DNA of 64,000 nt, from assembly GCF_018614055.1 (NCBI RefSeq), contig NZ_JAGGPB010000004.1, positions 62,001-126,000 on the forward strand, in the 5' to 3' direction. This document shows positions 15,868-25,128 of this stretch, one piece after another (position 1 is the first letter of the stretch; every line of letters starts with the position of its first letter). Position numbers and translations under genes: made by a program. The DNA is from Streptomyces sp. ISL-98 (GTDB lineage: Bacteria; Actinomycetota; Actinomycetes; Streptomycetales; Streptomycetaceae). Below the pieces are notes generated by a model. The model was not told the origin of the DNA. It did not search any database and saw only the letters and a program-made list of their open reading frames with translations.

Positions 15868-17139
15868 GTGAGCCCGACCAATCGCACCGTGGTCGTCACC
15901 GGTATCGGCGCAACAACCCCGCTGGGTGGCGACGCCGCATCGACCTGGGAAGGTCTGATGGCGGGACGATCCGGCGTCAAGCCCCTCGAGGGCGAGCGCT
16001 TCGCCGAACTGCCCGTCCGTATCGCGGCCCTGGCGGCCGTCGACCCGGGCGACGTACTGCCCCGTCCGCTGGCCCGCAAGCTGGACCGCTCGGCGCAGTT
16101 CGCGCTGATCGCGGCGCGCGAGGCGTGGGCCGACGCCGGTTACATCGACAAGGCCGGCGAGGACACCAAGATCCAGCCCGAGCGTCTGGGCGCGGTCATC
16201 GCGTCCGGCATCGGCGGCGTCACCACCCTGCTCGACCAGTACGACGTGCTGAAGGAGAAGGGCGTACGCCGCGTCTCCCCGCACACCGTGCCCATGCTCA
16301 TGCCGAACGGCCCCTCCGCCAACGTCGGCCTCGAGGTCAACGCCCAGGCGGGCGTGCACACCCCGGTCAGCGCCTGCGCGTCCGGTGCCGAGGCCATCGG
16401 TTACGCCGTCGAGATGATCCGTACCGGCCGCGCCGATGTCGTGGTCGCCGGTGGCACGGAAGCGGCGATCCACCCGCTGCCGATCGCGGCCTTCGCCAAC
16501 ATGATGGCGATGTCCAAGAGCAACGACGAGCCGGAGAAGGCCTCGCGTCCGTACGACACCGGCCGTGACGGCTTCGTCCTCGGCGAGGGCGCGGGCGTCG
16601 TCGTCCTGGAGTCGGCCGAGCACGCCGCCGCGCGTGGTGCGCGGGTGTACTGCGAGGTCGTGGGCCAGGGTCTGTCCGCGGATGCCCACCACATCGCGCA
16701 GCCCGAGCCGAGCGGCCGCGGAATCGCCGCCGCGATGCAGAACCTGCTGGACGACACGGGGCTCAAGCCGGCCGAGATCGTGCACCTCAACGCGCACGCC
16801 ACGTCGACCCCGCAGGGCGACCTCGCCGAGGTGAAGGCGCTGCGCAAGGTCCTCGGCGACGACCTCGACCACGTGGCGATCTCGGCCACCAAGTCGATGA
16901 CCGGTCACCTGCTGGGCGGCGCCGGCGGCATCGAGACCGTCGCGACGGTCCTGGCGCTGCACCACCGCATGGCCCCGCCGACCATCAACATCGACGAACT
17001 GGACGGGTTCATCGGTGAGGACGGCGCGGACATCGTGCGCGACAAGCCGCGCAAGCTGCCCGAGGGTTCGATCGCCGCGATCAACAACTCGTTCGGCTTC
17101 GGCGGCCACAACGTGGTCCTGGCGTTCCGCTCCGTCTGA
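15868..17139 (+). CDS. fabF: Beta-ketoacyl-ACP synthase II
   Basis: The 423-residue elongating enzyme has the Cys-His-His triad of KAS II: Cys near residue 170 in VSACASGAEAIGYA, His in NAHATSTPQGD and His in KSMTGHLLGGAGG, with a final NNSFGFGGHN loop. It extends acyl-ACP by two carbons per cycle. It is the last gene of the fab operon and is followed by a strong hairpin terminator at 17154-17186. The GTG start is preceded by GTGGAGAAAGAA. Confidence 0.96.
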   Translation: MSPTNRTVVVTGIGATTPLGGDAASTWEGLMAGRSGVKPLEGERFAELPVRIAALAAVDPGDVLPRPLARKLDRSAQFALIAAREAWADAGYIDKAGEDTKIQPERLGAVIASGIGGVTTLLDQYDVLKEKGVRRVSPHTVPMLMPNGPSANVGLEVNAQAGVHTPVSACASGAEAIGYAVEMIRTGRADVVVAGGTEAAIHPLPIAAFANMMAMSKSNDEPEKASRPYDTGRDGFVLGEGAGVVVLESAEHAAARGARVYCEVVGQGLSADAHHIAQPEPSGRGIAAAMQNLLDDTGLKPAEIVHLNAHATSTPQGDLAEVKALRKVLGDDLDHVAISATKSMTGHLLGGAGGIETVATVLALHHRMAPPTINIDELDGFIGEDGADIVRDKPRKLPEGSIAAINNSFGFGGHNVVLAFRSV

Positions 17140-17153
17140 TCCGCATACGCCGA

Positions 17154-17186
17154 AAGGCCCTGCCGGGACGCTCCCGGTGGGGCCTT
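17154..17186 (+). terminator. Hairpin terminator of the fab operon
   Basis: AAGGCCCTGCCGGGA (17154-17168) pairs with TCCCGGTGGGGCCTT (17172-17186) around a 3-base loop, with one or two mismatches. It lies 15 bases after the fabF stop and also between convergent genes, so it may serve the DUF3145 gene as well. Confidence 0.8.
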
Positions 17187-17217
17187 CGTCGTACGTCGCA
17201 CTGGGGGTGGCGGGGCG

Positions 17218-17712
17218 TCAGACGACCTGGTGGAGCCAGCGGACCGGTGCGCCCTCGCCCGCGTACCGGAAGGGTTCGAGTTCGTCGTCCCACGGCTTGC
17301 CGAGCAGCTTGGAGATCTCGGCCTCCAGGTCGGTCTCGTCCCGCACCGAGCGGGCGAGCGCGGCGCGCAGCCGGTCTTCGGGGATCAGGATGTCGCCGTG
17401 CATGCCGGTGACGGCGTGGAAGATGCCGAGTCCGGGGGTGGAGCTGTAGCGCTCGCCCTCCGCCGTCGGGCACGGCTCGGCCGTGACTTCGAAGCGCAGC
17501 AGATGCCAGCCGCGCAGTGCGGAGGCGAGCTGTGATGCGGTGCCTGGCTGTGCCTGCCAGGAGAACTCGGCTCTCCAGGTGCCGGGCGAGGCCGGCTGCC
17601 TGATCCAGTCGAGGTTGACCCGCACACCGAGTACGCCCGCTACTGCCCATTCGACGTGCGGACACAGCGCGCGCGGTGCGGAGTGAACGTACAGAACTCC
17701 ACGTGTCGTCAC
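17218..17712 (-). CDS. DUF3145 domain protein
   Basis: The 164-residue protein starts at GTG 17712 with a clear GGAGG ribosome site seven bases upstream and reads MTTRGVLYVHSAPRALCPHV. It matches the actinobacterial DUF3145 family, which occurs almost always just downstream of the FAS II operon, here in convergent orientation. Conserved features visible are the VHSAP start, the RWxxFSWQAQPGT-like central strand (here RAEFSWQAQPGT) and an acidic C-terminus. No biochemical role is known to me; a link with fatty acid metabolism is suggested only by the conserved position. Confidence 0.88.
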   Translation of the reverse strand: MTTRGVLYVHSAPRALCPHVEWAVAGVLGVRVNLDWIRQPASPGTWRAEFSWQAQPGTASQLASALRGWHLLRFEVTAEPCPTAEGERYSSTPGLGIFHAVTGMHGDILIPEDRLRAALARSVRDETDLEAEISKLLGKPWDDELEPFRYAGEGAPVRWLHQVV

Positions 17713-18056
17713 CGGGACCTCCAGTGTGGGACGAGGTTCGCCTTCCCCAGCGGCCTCGCGTCCGTACCGGTCGCGGTCAGGACAGCACCAGACATCCTGC
17801 CCCAATGGCCACATTCGGGCCGGCTCCCGAGGTTGTCAACAGTAAACAGCATCGGGAGTTAATCTCCTGAAAAGGGACAGTATGTGACGTGATGTAATTT
17901 ACCGGATCCGGTCGGCGTGGCGCCTCTGGTTCGACGGGGGAAAAGCTACCGTGCGGCGGCGTCCGACGGGTGACGTACTGTCGGTCCGAGGGGCCTGAAA
18001 TTCATAGCTTTCACTCGCCAGGACGCCATGTAAGACGCCATGGAGGGGAACACGGG
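17713..18056. other. Divergent intergenic region, relatively AT-rich
   Basis: This 344-base stretch lies between the DUF3145 gene and the SGNH lipoprotein gene and has no credible reading frame. The centre (about 17825-17905) is the most AT-rich part of the region, with TTGTCAACAGTAAACAGC and AGTATGTGACGTGATGTAAT, so it probably holds promoters for both neighbours. I see no clear palindrome or riboswitch. Confidence 0.5.
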
Positions 18057-18971
18057 ATGCGGGACAGCCATCTCAGCCGCCGGTCGCGCGCCGTCGTCGC
18101 CACTGCGACGGCGGCGCTTCTTGTACCGCTCGGCGTGCTCGCGGGCTGCGACTCGGGGGACGCGTCGGGCCACGGCGGTTCGTCGGCGGACCAGCGGCCG
18201 TCCCCGAGGCCGACGCCGGCCTGGGACCGCAGTCCGGAGTCCATCGCCGCTGTTGGGGACTCCATCACGCGCGGTTTCGACGCGTGCACGGTACTCGCGG
18301 ACTGCCCCGAGGTGTCCTGGGCGACAGGCACCGACAAAGACGTACGCAGCGTGGCGTGGCGCCTGCTCGGAGGGACGGGGGCGGCCGGACGCAGCTGGAA
18401 CCACGCGAAGTCCGGGGCACGGATCGCCGATCTGCCGGAGCAGATGACGCAGGCCGTGGCACAGAAGCCGGAGTTGGTGACCGTCATGGTGGGCGCGAAT
18501 GACGCCTGCCGGGACAGCGTGTCGCACATGACATCGGTGGCTGACTTCCGGACATATTTCGAGACGTCGTTGAAGAAGCTGCGCAGCGAGCTGCCGAAGT
18601 CGCAGGTGTACGTGTCGAGCGTGCCGGATCTGAAGCGGCTCTGGTCCGAGGGGCGCGGGAACGCGCTGGGCAAGCAGATCTGGAAGCTGGGGATCTGCCA
18701 GTCGATGCTGGGTGACGCGGACGCCATGGACACGGCGGCGGTGACGCGGCGCGACGCGGTGCAGGAGCGGGTCGTCGCGTACAACAAGGTGCTCAAGGAC
18801 GTGTGCGCCAAGGACGCCCGCTGCCGGTACGACGGCGGGGCGGTCTTCGACTACCGGTTCTCCGGCAAGCAGTTGAGCCACTGGGACTGGTTCCACCCGA
18901 GCAAGAACGGGCAGGGGCGGCTCGCGGAGATCGCGTACCGGAACATCACGGCGAAAGAGCCTCCGGAATAA
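18057..18971 (+). CDS. Secreted SGNH/GDSL hydrolase, predicted lipoprotein
   Basis: The 304-residue product has a twin-charged signal peptide ending in the lipobox LAGC (ATAALLVPLGVLAGCDSGDA), so it is probably anchored outside the membrane, followed by a Ser/Pro-rich linker. The catalytic blocks are GDS in AVGDSITRGFDAC (Ser near residue 69), the GxND block VMVGANDAC and the C-terminal DWFHPS with Asp and His. Paired cysteines suggest disulfides outside the cell. The ATG is preceded by GGAGGGG. Substrates could be esters of lipids or glycans; none can be chosen from sequence. Confidence 0.88.
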   Translation: MRDSHLSRRSRAVVATATAALLVPLGVLAGCDSGDASGHGGSSADQRPSPRPTPAWDRSPESIAAVGDSITRGFDACTVLADCPEVSWATGTDKDVRSVAWRLLGGTGAAGRSWNHAKSGARIADLPEQMTQAVAQKPELVTVMVGANDACRDSVSHMTSVADFRTYFETSLKKLRSELPKSQVYVSSVPDLKRLWSEGRGNALGKQIWKLGICQSMLGDADAMDTAAVTRRDAVQERVVAYNKVLKDVCAKDARCRYDGGAVFDYRFSGKQLSHWDWFHPSKNGQGRLAEIAYRNITAKEPPE

Positions 18972-19172
18972 GCACTATTGAAGCGCCGGGCCTTTTCTAT
19001 CGGATTGCCTGACCGCCGGTTTCCGGCGTGTCGCCGGCTGCGTGTCGCGCTCTTGCTGCCCGCACGGCCGAGAGGGCTTCTGTATCGGCAGATGAAAAAG
19101 CGCCGACGGCCAGCCGCTTCACCCGTCCGGCGCCCTCTCCCGAGGCCTGCCCCTGAGCAGGACGGACACTCC

Positions 19173-19201
19173 GGGGGCGGGCAGGGAAAATGCCCGCCCC
19201 C
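19173..19201. terminator. Hairpin between SGNH gene and GH3 gene
   Basis: GGGGGCGGGCA (19173-19183) pairs perfectly with TGCCCGCCCCC (19191-19201) around a 7-base AT-rich loop. It lies 12 bases downstream of the GH3 stop, so it is the likely terminator of that gene and can also stop the convergent SGNH transcript. Confidence 0.8.
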
Positions 19202-19212
19202 GTCGGCCTGTC

Positions 19213-21693
19213 TCAGGCCTGGACGTCCAGGGTGGCGCTGAGGCGGCTGTCCGCGATGGAGCGGCCGGCCCGGACCTCGTACGAACCGGGGACGAGAGAC
19301 CAGGAGTTGTCCCGCTCGTCCCAGATTTCAAAGGCGCGACGCGGAAGCTCGATCTCCACCTCCGCCGATTCGCCGGGGCCGGCCTCCACCCCGGCGAAGC
19401 CCGCCAGCCACCGCACCGGCCGTTCGGCGGAGTCCGACTGCGGGGCCAGGTATACCTGGACGACCTCCCGGCCGGTGCGTGAACCGGTGTTGCGTACGCG
19501 GACCTTGGCCGCCGCAGGGGTCACCTCCAGGGACTCGTACTCCCAGGTGGTGTAGCCGAGGCCGTGGCCGAAGGCGTACGCGGGGGTGGCGCCCGCCTTG
19601 TCCCAGGCGCGGTAGCCGATGAAGAGGCCCTCGGCGTAGTGCAGTTCGCCGTCTCGCGGCGCTACGTCCGCCACCGGCACATCGGCGAAGGAGACCGGCC
19701 AGGTGGTCGGCAGCCGGCCGCCCGGCTCCTCGGCGCCGAGCAGCACATCGGCGAGCGCCGCGCCGCCCTCCTGCCCCGGGAACCAGCCGAGCAGCACCGC
19801 GGCCACGTCGTCGCGCCACGGCATCTCCACCGGGGAGCCGGAGTTGACGATCACGACGGTGTTCGGGTTGGCGGCGGCGACCGCGCGGACCAGGTCGTCC
19901 TGGCGGCCGGGGAGGCGCAGGTCGGTGCGGTCGAAGCCCTCGGATTCGACGCTTTCCGTGGTGGCGACCACGACAACGGCGGTGTCGGCGTCGCGGGCGG
20001 CCTCGACCGCTTCGGCGATCAGTTCGTCGGCGTCGCGCTGCGGCGCTCCGTGCAGGAACGAGAACATCACCGCCGGGAGCGGCGCGGCGTCTGCCTTGTC
20101 GACGGCGTGTACGAGCGAGACCTCGACCGGCTCGCCCTCGGTGAGGCGGGCGCGGCCGCGCTCGGCCGGGGCGCCGAAGAACGCCTCGAAGGGGTCGGAC
20201 GCGTCCGACATCGGCTGGACACCGTCGTAGAGGACCTCGCCACCGACGGTCAGGGTGAACGCGCCGATGCCGCGGGTGCCGAAGGCGTGCTCGCCGCTCT
20301 CGCGCGGGGTGAAGGTGCCCTTGACCTCGACGCTGTGGAGCGTCTCGTGGGTGACTCCGTCGGGCAGGTCGTTGCCGATCCACTGGACCTGGCCGCCGGG
20401 GAGGGAGCGGCGGCCGATGACGTGGCCCGCGGCGTCGCGGCAGACGGCCCGGAGCTCGAAGCCCTTGTCGGCGGGGCCGAGTTCGTCGCTGGGGTCGGCC
20501 CCGACGGCGTACGTCAGCGTGCCGGCGGGCAGTGCGGCGGCGAGGCCGTCGAGCGGGGCGACGACGCGCTCGGGGAAGACGGTGGCGGAGCCGCCGCCGA
20601 GGACGCGGGCGTCGCGGGCGGAGGCACCGACGAGTGCGAGCTTGCGGATCTTCGAGGCGTCGATGGGGAGTGCCGGCCGGCCGTCGCGTACCTGGTTGCG
20701 TACGAGGACGAAGGCGCGGCGGGCCACCTCGCGGGCCAGCGCCTGGCCGTCGACGGTCTCCGGCAGCTCGCTCACCACGGCGGGGGCGCCTTCGAGGAGG
20801 CCGACGCGGGCGGCGAGCCGCAGGACGTTGCGTACGGCTTCGTCGACCACGGCCTCGTCCACCTCGCCCGCGCGGACGGCCCCGGCGAGCGCCTCGCCGT
20901 AGACGGTGACGGGGCCGGGCATGGCGACGTCGAGGCCGCCTTCGATGTCGCCCCGGGTGGAGCGGGCGGCCATCCAGTCGGACACGATGTAGCCGTCGAA
21001 GCCCCATTCGCCGCGCAGCACCTCGTTCTGGAGGTAGCGGTGCTCGGTCATGGTGACACCGTTGACCTGGTTGTACGCCGCCATGATGCCCCAGGGGTGG
21101 GCGTTCTTGACGATGGCTTCGAAGGGGGCGAGGTACAGCTCGCGCAGGGGGCGCGGCGTAATGATGTTGTCGACGGTGAAGCGGTCGGTCTCGGCGTCGT
21201 TGGCGACGAAGTGCTTGACGGTGGTGCCGACTCCGCCGTCCTGGACGCCCCGGACGTAGCCGGTGCCGATCTCGCCCGTGAGGAACGGGTCCTCGGAGTA
21301 GCACTCGAAGTGGCGGCCGCCGAGCGGTGAGCGGTGCAGGTTGACGGTCGGGGCGAGGAGGACGTGCACGTCCTTGCGGCGGGCCTCCTGGGCGAGGAGA
21401 CGGCCGGCGCGGCGGGCGAGCTCCGGGTCCCAGGTGGCGGCGAGCGCGGTCGGGGACGGCAGTGCGACCGACGGGTCGTCGGCGGTCCAGCGGACGCCGC
21501 GGACGCCGACCGGGCCGTCGGACATGACGAGGGACTTCAGGCCGATCTCGGGGAGTGCGGGGAGCGACCACATGTCCTGGCCGCCCAGGAGGCGGGCCTT
21601 GGCGTCGAGACCGAGCTTGCCGAGCGCCGCCTCGACTGCCGCGTTACGGGCCTGCTCGCCTTGTGCGTCCTGGGTGGTGGGCTGGACTGCCAC
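19213..21693 (-). CDS. Glycoside hydrolase family 3 (beta-glucosidase type)
   Basis: The 826-residue protein has the three GH3 parts. The N-terminal TIM barrel carries the nucleophile Asp near residue 239 (YIVSDWMA) and the KHFVANDAE substrate-binding block. An alpha/beta sandwich interrupted by a PA14-like beta domain spans about residues 400-560 (SVEVKGTFTPRESGEHAFG). A fibronectin-III-like C-terminus ends in EIELPRRAFEIWDE. There is no signal peptide, so it acts on imported oligosaccharides. The GTG has a GAGGAGG site upstream. It is divergent from a TetR gene, which probably controls it. Aryl or alkyl beta-glucosides are the likely substrates, but xylosides are possible. Confidence 0.92.
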   Translation of the reverse strand: MAVQPTTQDAQGEQARNAAVEAALGKLGLDAKARLLGGQDMWSLPALPEIGLKSLVMSDGPVGVRGVRWTADDPSVALPSPTALAATWDPELARRAGRLLAQEARRKDVHVLLAPTVNLHRSPLGGRHFECYSEDPFLTGEIGTGYVRGVQDGGVGTTVKHFVANDAETDRFTVDNIITPRPLRELYLAPFEAIVKNAHPWGIMAAYNQVNGVTMTEHRYLQNEVLRGEWGFDGYIVSDWMAARSTRGDIEGGLDVAMPGPVTVYGEALAGAVRAGEVDEAVVDEAVRNVLRLAARVGLLEGAPAVVSELPETVDGQALAREVARRAFVLVRNQVRDGRPALPIDASKIRKLALVGASARDARVLGGGSATVFPERVVAPLDGLAAALPAGTLTYAVGADPSDELGPADKGFELRAVCRDAAGHVIGRRSLPGGQVQWIGNDLPDGVTHETLHSVEVKGTFTPRESGEHAFGTRGIGAFTLTVGGEVLYDGVQPMSDASDPFEAFFGAPAERGRARLTEGEPVEVSLVHAVDKADAAPLPAVMFSFLHGAPQRDADELIAEAVEAARDADTAVVVVATTESVESEGFDRTDLRLPGRQDDLVRAVAAANPNTVVIVNSGSPVEMPWRDDVAAVLLGWFPGQEGGAALADVLLGAEEPGGRLPTTWPVSFADVPVADVAPRDGELHYAEGLFIGYRAWDKAGATPAYAFGHGLGYTTWEYESLEVTPAAAKVRVRNTGSRTGREVVQVYLAPQSDSAERPVRWLAGFAGVEAGPGESAEVEIELPRRAFEIWDERDNSWSLVPGSYEVRAGRSIADSRLSATLDVQA

Positions 21694-21745
21694 GGGCCGT
21701 ACCTCCTCGTTGAGTCGTGCTGGTTCCTTTTCATCGTCACTCGTT

Positions 21746-21761
21746 TACCTGTAGAACGGTA
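21746..21761. promoter_or_regulatory. Possible operator in the GH3/TetR divergent region
   Basis: TACCTGTAGAACGGTA has 4 bp dyad arms (TACC/GGTA) around an 8-base centre and lies in the AT-rich middle of the 145 bp gap. The symmetry is weak, so this is a tentative site for the TetR protein. Confidence 0.25.
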
Positions 21762-21838
21762 GGCTTTGTTATCTACTCGTAATTATTGGCGATGGCGTAC
21801 CGTCCTGCCAGCACGTACGAGGGGAAGGAACCAGGACC

Positions 21839-22414
21839 ATGGCCAGGGCCAGGAGCGAGGAGCGGCGGGCGGAGATTCTCCGCGCCGCCCTCGAAGTGAT
21901 CGCCGAACGCGGCTACCGGGGTGCGTCGCTGAGCGCGGTCGCCGAGCGCGTCGGCCTGACCCAGCAGGGGCTGCTTCATTACTTCCCCACCAAGGACGCA
22001 TTGCTCGTCGCCGTCCTGGAGGAGCGCGACCAGTGGGACACGGGGGGCGCGGGGCGCAGCTCCGAGGCCTGGCGGCTGGACCTGCTCGACCCGCTCGTCG
22101 AGTACAACGCGATGCGGCCCGGTGTCGTACAGACCTTCTCGGCGCTCCTCGGCGAGTGCGTCACCGAGGACCACCCGGCCCGGGAGTTCTTCACCCACCG
22201 CTACGCGCAGGTCCGCCAGGGCATGGCGGCCGCCCTGCGCGGGGAGTACGGCGAGCGGCTGCCGGGCGGGCTGACGCCGGAACAGGCGGCGCCGCTGGTG
22301 GTGGCGGTCATGGACGGGCTGCAGTACCAGTGGCTGCTCGACCCGGGGTCGGTCGACATGCCGGCTGCCTTCCGTGACTTCCTCTCCCTCCTGCAACACG
22401 AGCCCGCCCCGTAG
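21839..22414 (+). CDS. TetR family regulator
   Basis: The 191-residue protein has the TetR HTH at about residues 8-55: AEILRAALEVIAERGYRGAS, then SLSAVAERVGLTQQGLLHYF. The C-terminal half resembles the TetR_C_6 (BetI-like) group. It is transcribed away from the GH3 gene with a shared 145 bp promoter region, which makes that glycosidase the most likely target. A GGAAGGAAC site lies before the ATG. The inducer is probably a sugar or an aglycone, by inference. Confidence 0.9.
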   Translation: MARARSEERRAEILRAALEVIAERGYRGASLSAVAERVGLTQQGLLHYFPTKDALLVAVLEERDQWDTGGAGRSSEAWRLDLLDPLVEYNAMRPGVVQTFSALLGECVTEDHPAREFFTHRYAQVRQGMAAALRGEYGERLPGGLTPEQAAPLVVAVMDGLQYQWLLDPGSVDMPAAFRDFLSLLQHEPAP

Positions 22415-22467
22415 CGCAAGTCACCGGCGTACGGGGATACTTCCGCCACCCGACGGAAGGATCACCT

Positions 22468-23736
22468 GTGTCCCCGATACGCCCCGGGCGCCACGCACTT
22501 GGCGTCGCCCTTCTCACCCTCGTGCCACTTCTTGGGACCTCGCTGCCCGCGGGGGCGGCGGAGCCGACGTCTCCCGCAACGGTCGAGGAGCAGCGGCTGG
22601 ACCGGGCCGTGCCGCAGGAAGTTCTGCGGCGGAGCGGATTCGACGCGGTGGCGCCCGACTTCGGGCAGGCGCTGCGTGGGGCACGGTCGTACGAGGCGGC
22701 CGAGCGGGCCGTCGTACAACACGGATCGCGGCTGTGGCAGCGGTCGGTGGACCGGGCGCAGGGGCGGGGCCCGGCGGGCGGTGACCTCAGCAGGGACGAC
22801 GACCGGCCGCTGTACTGGGCGCGGCTGGGCATGACGCGGGAACTGCGGCAGTGGCAGGCGTCGTTCGGGCTGCCGGACGGGGAGCGCGCGAAGCTGCTGG
22901 ACCGTCTCGAACGGTCGTCGCGCGGCCAGGACGCGATCCGCTTCCCTGCGGGTCAGGGTGCCAAGGGCATGAAGCGCATCCTGATGACGGGCTTCGACCC
23001 GTTCACGCTCGACCGGGACGTCCGCATCAGCAACCCGTCGGGTGCGACGGCGCTCGCCCTGGACGGCACGGTCATCCGTACCGCCGACGGCCGCCTCGCC
23101 CGCATCGAAACCGCCGTCTTCCCGGTCCGCTGGCAGGACTTCGCCGACGGTACGGTCGAACGCACGCTGCGGAGTGAGCTGCCGCGCGTCGACGCGTTCA
23201 CCACGGTCAGCCAGGGGCGCGTGGGGCGGATCGACATCGAGCGCACCAACGGGGCGTGGCGCGGTGGCTTCCCGGACAACGAGAACGTCTCGCGCACGGA
23301 GACCGTGCCGGTCGCCGATCCGGCGTCGCAGCCCCAGTGGACGTCGACCACGCTCCCGTACAAGGAGATCGTGGCCGCCGACACCGGTCGCTTCCCGGTG
23401 TACGACAACACGTCGGTGACGGAGATCCCGGCGGGCGAAACCGCGCCCGTGGTACGCCCACAGGGCCCGACCCCCGGCTCGTCGGCCCGCGCCGGGGGCG
23501 GCGGCAACTACCTCTCCAACGAGATCGCCTACCGCGCGACGCTGCTGCGGGACCGGCTCGGGCTGGACGAGTTGCCGGGCGGGCATGTGCATACGCCGGT
23601 GCTGGAATTCGGCGCGGGGAATACGTCGGAGATCACGGACCCCGCGTTCGTACGGAACCGGCTGGACATCATTGCGCAGGTGCGGGCGATCATCGGCGTG
23701 GCGGCGGGCAAGCTCAGCGAGCGAATCCGAGGGTGA
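22468..23736 (+). CDS. Secreted pyroglutamyl-peptidase-I-like protein with Ser at the Cys position
   Basis: The 422-residue product starts at GTG after GGAAGG and has a signal peptide (LGVALLTLVPLLGTSLPAGA). A helical pro-region covers about residues 35-165 and a C15 peptidase domain starts at ILMTGFDPF, which matches the family opening TGFxPF. Two further blocks align with the catalytic Glu (VGRIDIERTNG) and His (GHVHTPVLEF). The nucleophile block, normally G-x-x-x-C-N, reads GGNYLSNEIAY, so Ser near residue 350 replaces Cys. Normal C15 enzymes are cytoplasmic and about 210 residues, half this size. It may be a serine variant or non-catalytic. Its 3' end overlaps the convergent LysE gene by 23 bases. 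Confidence 0.72.
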   Translation: MSPIRPGRHALGVALLTLVPLLGTSLPAGAAEPTSPATVEEQRLDRAVPQEVLRRSGFDAVAPDFGQALRGARSYEAAERAVVQHGSRLWQRSVDRAQGRGPAGGDLSRDDDRPLYWARLGMTRELRQWQASFGLPDGERAKLLDRLERSSRGQDAIRFPAGQGAKGMKRILMTGFDPFTLDRDVRISNPSGATALALDGTVIRTADGRLARIETAVFPVRWQDFADGTVERTLRSELPRVDAFTTVSQGRVGRIDIERTNGAWRGGFPDNENVSRTETVPVADPASQPQWTSTTLPYKEIVAADTGRFPVYDNTSVTEIPAGETAPVVRPQGPTPGSSARAGGGGNYLSNEIAYRATLLRDRLGLDELPGGHVHTPVLEFGAGNTSEITDPAFVRNRLDIIAQVRAIIGVAAGKLSERIRG

Positions 23737-24322
23737 CACCGAGGCCGACCAGCACCGAGCCGATGGCACGGTTGAGAGCCTTCTGGCGGCGCAGCATGGC
23801 GGCCCGCAGCCGGGAGTCGGAGAAGAAGAGCGCGATCGCACCGAACCAGCCGAGGTGGGCGGCCGACATGAACAGGCCGTAACCCGCCTGCTGCCACATG
23901 GGGGTTCCGGGCCCGACCACCTGAGTGAAGGTCGAAACGACGAAGAGAGTCGTCTTCGGGTTGAGCACATTGGTGAGGAACCCGGAGCGCAGCGCGCCGA
24001 CCGGTCCCAGCGCCGGCTTCGACGACAGGTCGACGGTGAGGTCGGCGCGCGCGATGAAGGTCCGGACCCCGATGTAGACGAGATAGGCCGCACCCGCCAG
24101 CTTGATCGCGGTGAAGAGCTCGGTCGACGAGGCGATCAGCAGCCCGACGCCGAGCATGGTGTACGTGACGTGGACGAGGACGCCCGCGGCGACTCCGGCG
24201 GCGGCGAACAGGCCGGTCGTACGCCCGTAGAGGCAGCTGTTACGGACGACCATCGCGAAGTCGGCGCCCGGGCTGATGACTGCGAGGAGGGTGATGACGG
24301 CTACGGCTATCACTTCGGTCAT
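23714..24322 (-). CDS. LysE family exporter
   Basis: The 202-residue membrane protein has five to six helices and the family signature LLAVISPGADFAMVVRN at the N-terminus. Later blocks AGAAYLVYIGVRTF and GFLTNVLNPKTTLFVVS are also typical. LysE/RhtB proteins export amino acids such as lysine, threonine or homoserine lactone using the proton gradient. The start at 24322 begins directly at the first helix; the longer reading to 24358 adds a non-conserved leader. The 3' end overlaps the peptidase gene. Confidence 0.9.
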   Translation of the reverse strand: MTEVIAVAVITLLAVISPGADFAMVVRNSCLYGRTTGLFAAAGVAAGVLVHVTYTMLGVGLLIASSTELFTAIKLAGAAYLVYIGVRTFIARADLTVDLSSKPALGPVGALRSGFLTNVLNPKTTLFVVSTFTQVVGPGTPMWQQAGYGLFMSAAHLGWFGAIALFFSDSRLRAAMLRRQKALNRAIGSVLVGLGVTLGFAR

Positions 24323-24381
24323 GGCCCCGATGCTCACGCCCCGGCGTCCGGCGATCAACCGCTTTCCGGATACTGGTCCGC

Positions 24382-25128
24382 ATGATCATCGCAGCGGCAC
24401 AGTTCACGTCCGAGCCGGGCTCCGTCGAAGCCAACGCGGGGCGGATGGCGGCGTATGTCCGGGAGGCAGCCGGACACGGAGCCCGGATCACGACTTTCGC
24501 GGAACTCGCGCTGACCGGCTACGAGCTGGAGCTGCTCACGAAGGACCCGCCGCTGCTGGTCACACCGGACGACCCGCGTCTGGAACCGATCAGGGCGGCC
24601 TGCCGCGAGACGTCCACGGCGGCGGTGGTGAACTGCGCGGCGTCGCCGTCGAACAGTGCCGACTGCCCCTCGGGCAACCTCCCCACCATCACGTCCTTCG
24701 TCTTCGGCCAGGACGGCGGACTGCTCACGCGCTACGACAAGCAGCACCTGTACGAGGCAGAGGGCGAGATCTTCTCACCGGGCACGGGCGACGGACGCTT
24801 CGAGCTGGACGGCGTACGTTTCGCCCTCGCGACATGCTTCGACAACCACTTCCCGGAGCTCGCGGAACGGGCGGCGGCCGACAAGTGCCAGATTTACCTG
24901 GCGAGTTCGCTCTACTGGAAGGGCAACGGCGAGCGGGAGCGCACCGCCGTCTACCCCTCGCTGGCGAAGGACCACGGCCTGTACGTCGCCCTGGCCAACC
25001 ACGTGGGCCGGTCCGGCCCGTACGACGGCTGCGGCCTGAGCGCGGTGTGGGCCCCGGACGGTACGACGATGGCGGAGGCCGCGCCGGACCGCCCGGGCTC
25101 GGCCCTGGCGGACGTACTTACGCGGTAA
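24382..25128 (+). CDS. Carbon-nitrogen hydrolase (nitrilase superfamily)
   Basis: The 248-residue enzyme has the Glu-Lys-Cys triad: Glu in TFAELALTGYE, Lys in RYDKQHLYEAEGEIF and Cys in LATCFDNHFPELAE. Members cut C-N bonds of amides, such as omega-amidase, NAD synthetase-type or carbamoylase reactions. The short length and lack of extra domains fit the amidase-like branches. A GATACTGGT box just before the ATG suggests leaderless expression. It overlaps the convergent EI24 gene by 11 bases. The actual substrate cannot be assigned. Confidence 0.85.
   Translation: MIIAAAQFTSEPGSVEANAGRMAAYVREAAGHGARITTFAELALTGYELELLTKDPPLLVTPDDPRLEPIRAACRETSTAAVVNCAASPSNSADCPSGNLPTITSFVFGQDGGLLTRYDKQHLYEAEGEIFSPGTGDGRFELDGVRFALATCFDNHFPELAERAAADKCQIYLASSLYWKGNGERERTAVYPSLAKDHGLYVALANHVGRSGPYDGCGLSAVWAPDGTTMAEAAPDRPGSALADVLTR

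Noticed and set aside
15835..17109. Long minus-strand frame opposite fabF
   Set aside because: fabF has its full catalytic triad; the antisense frame has no recognisable motif.
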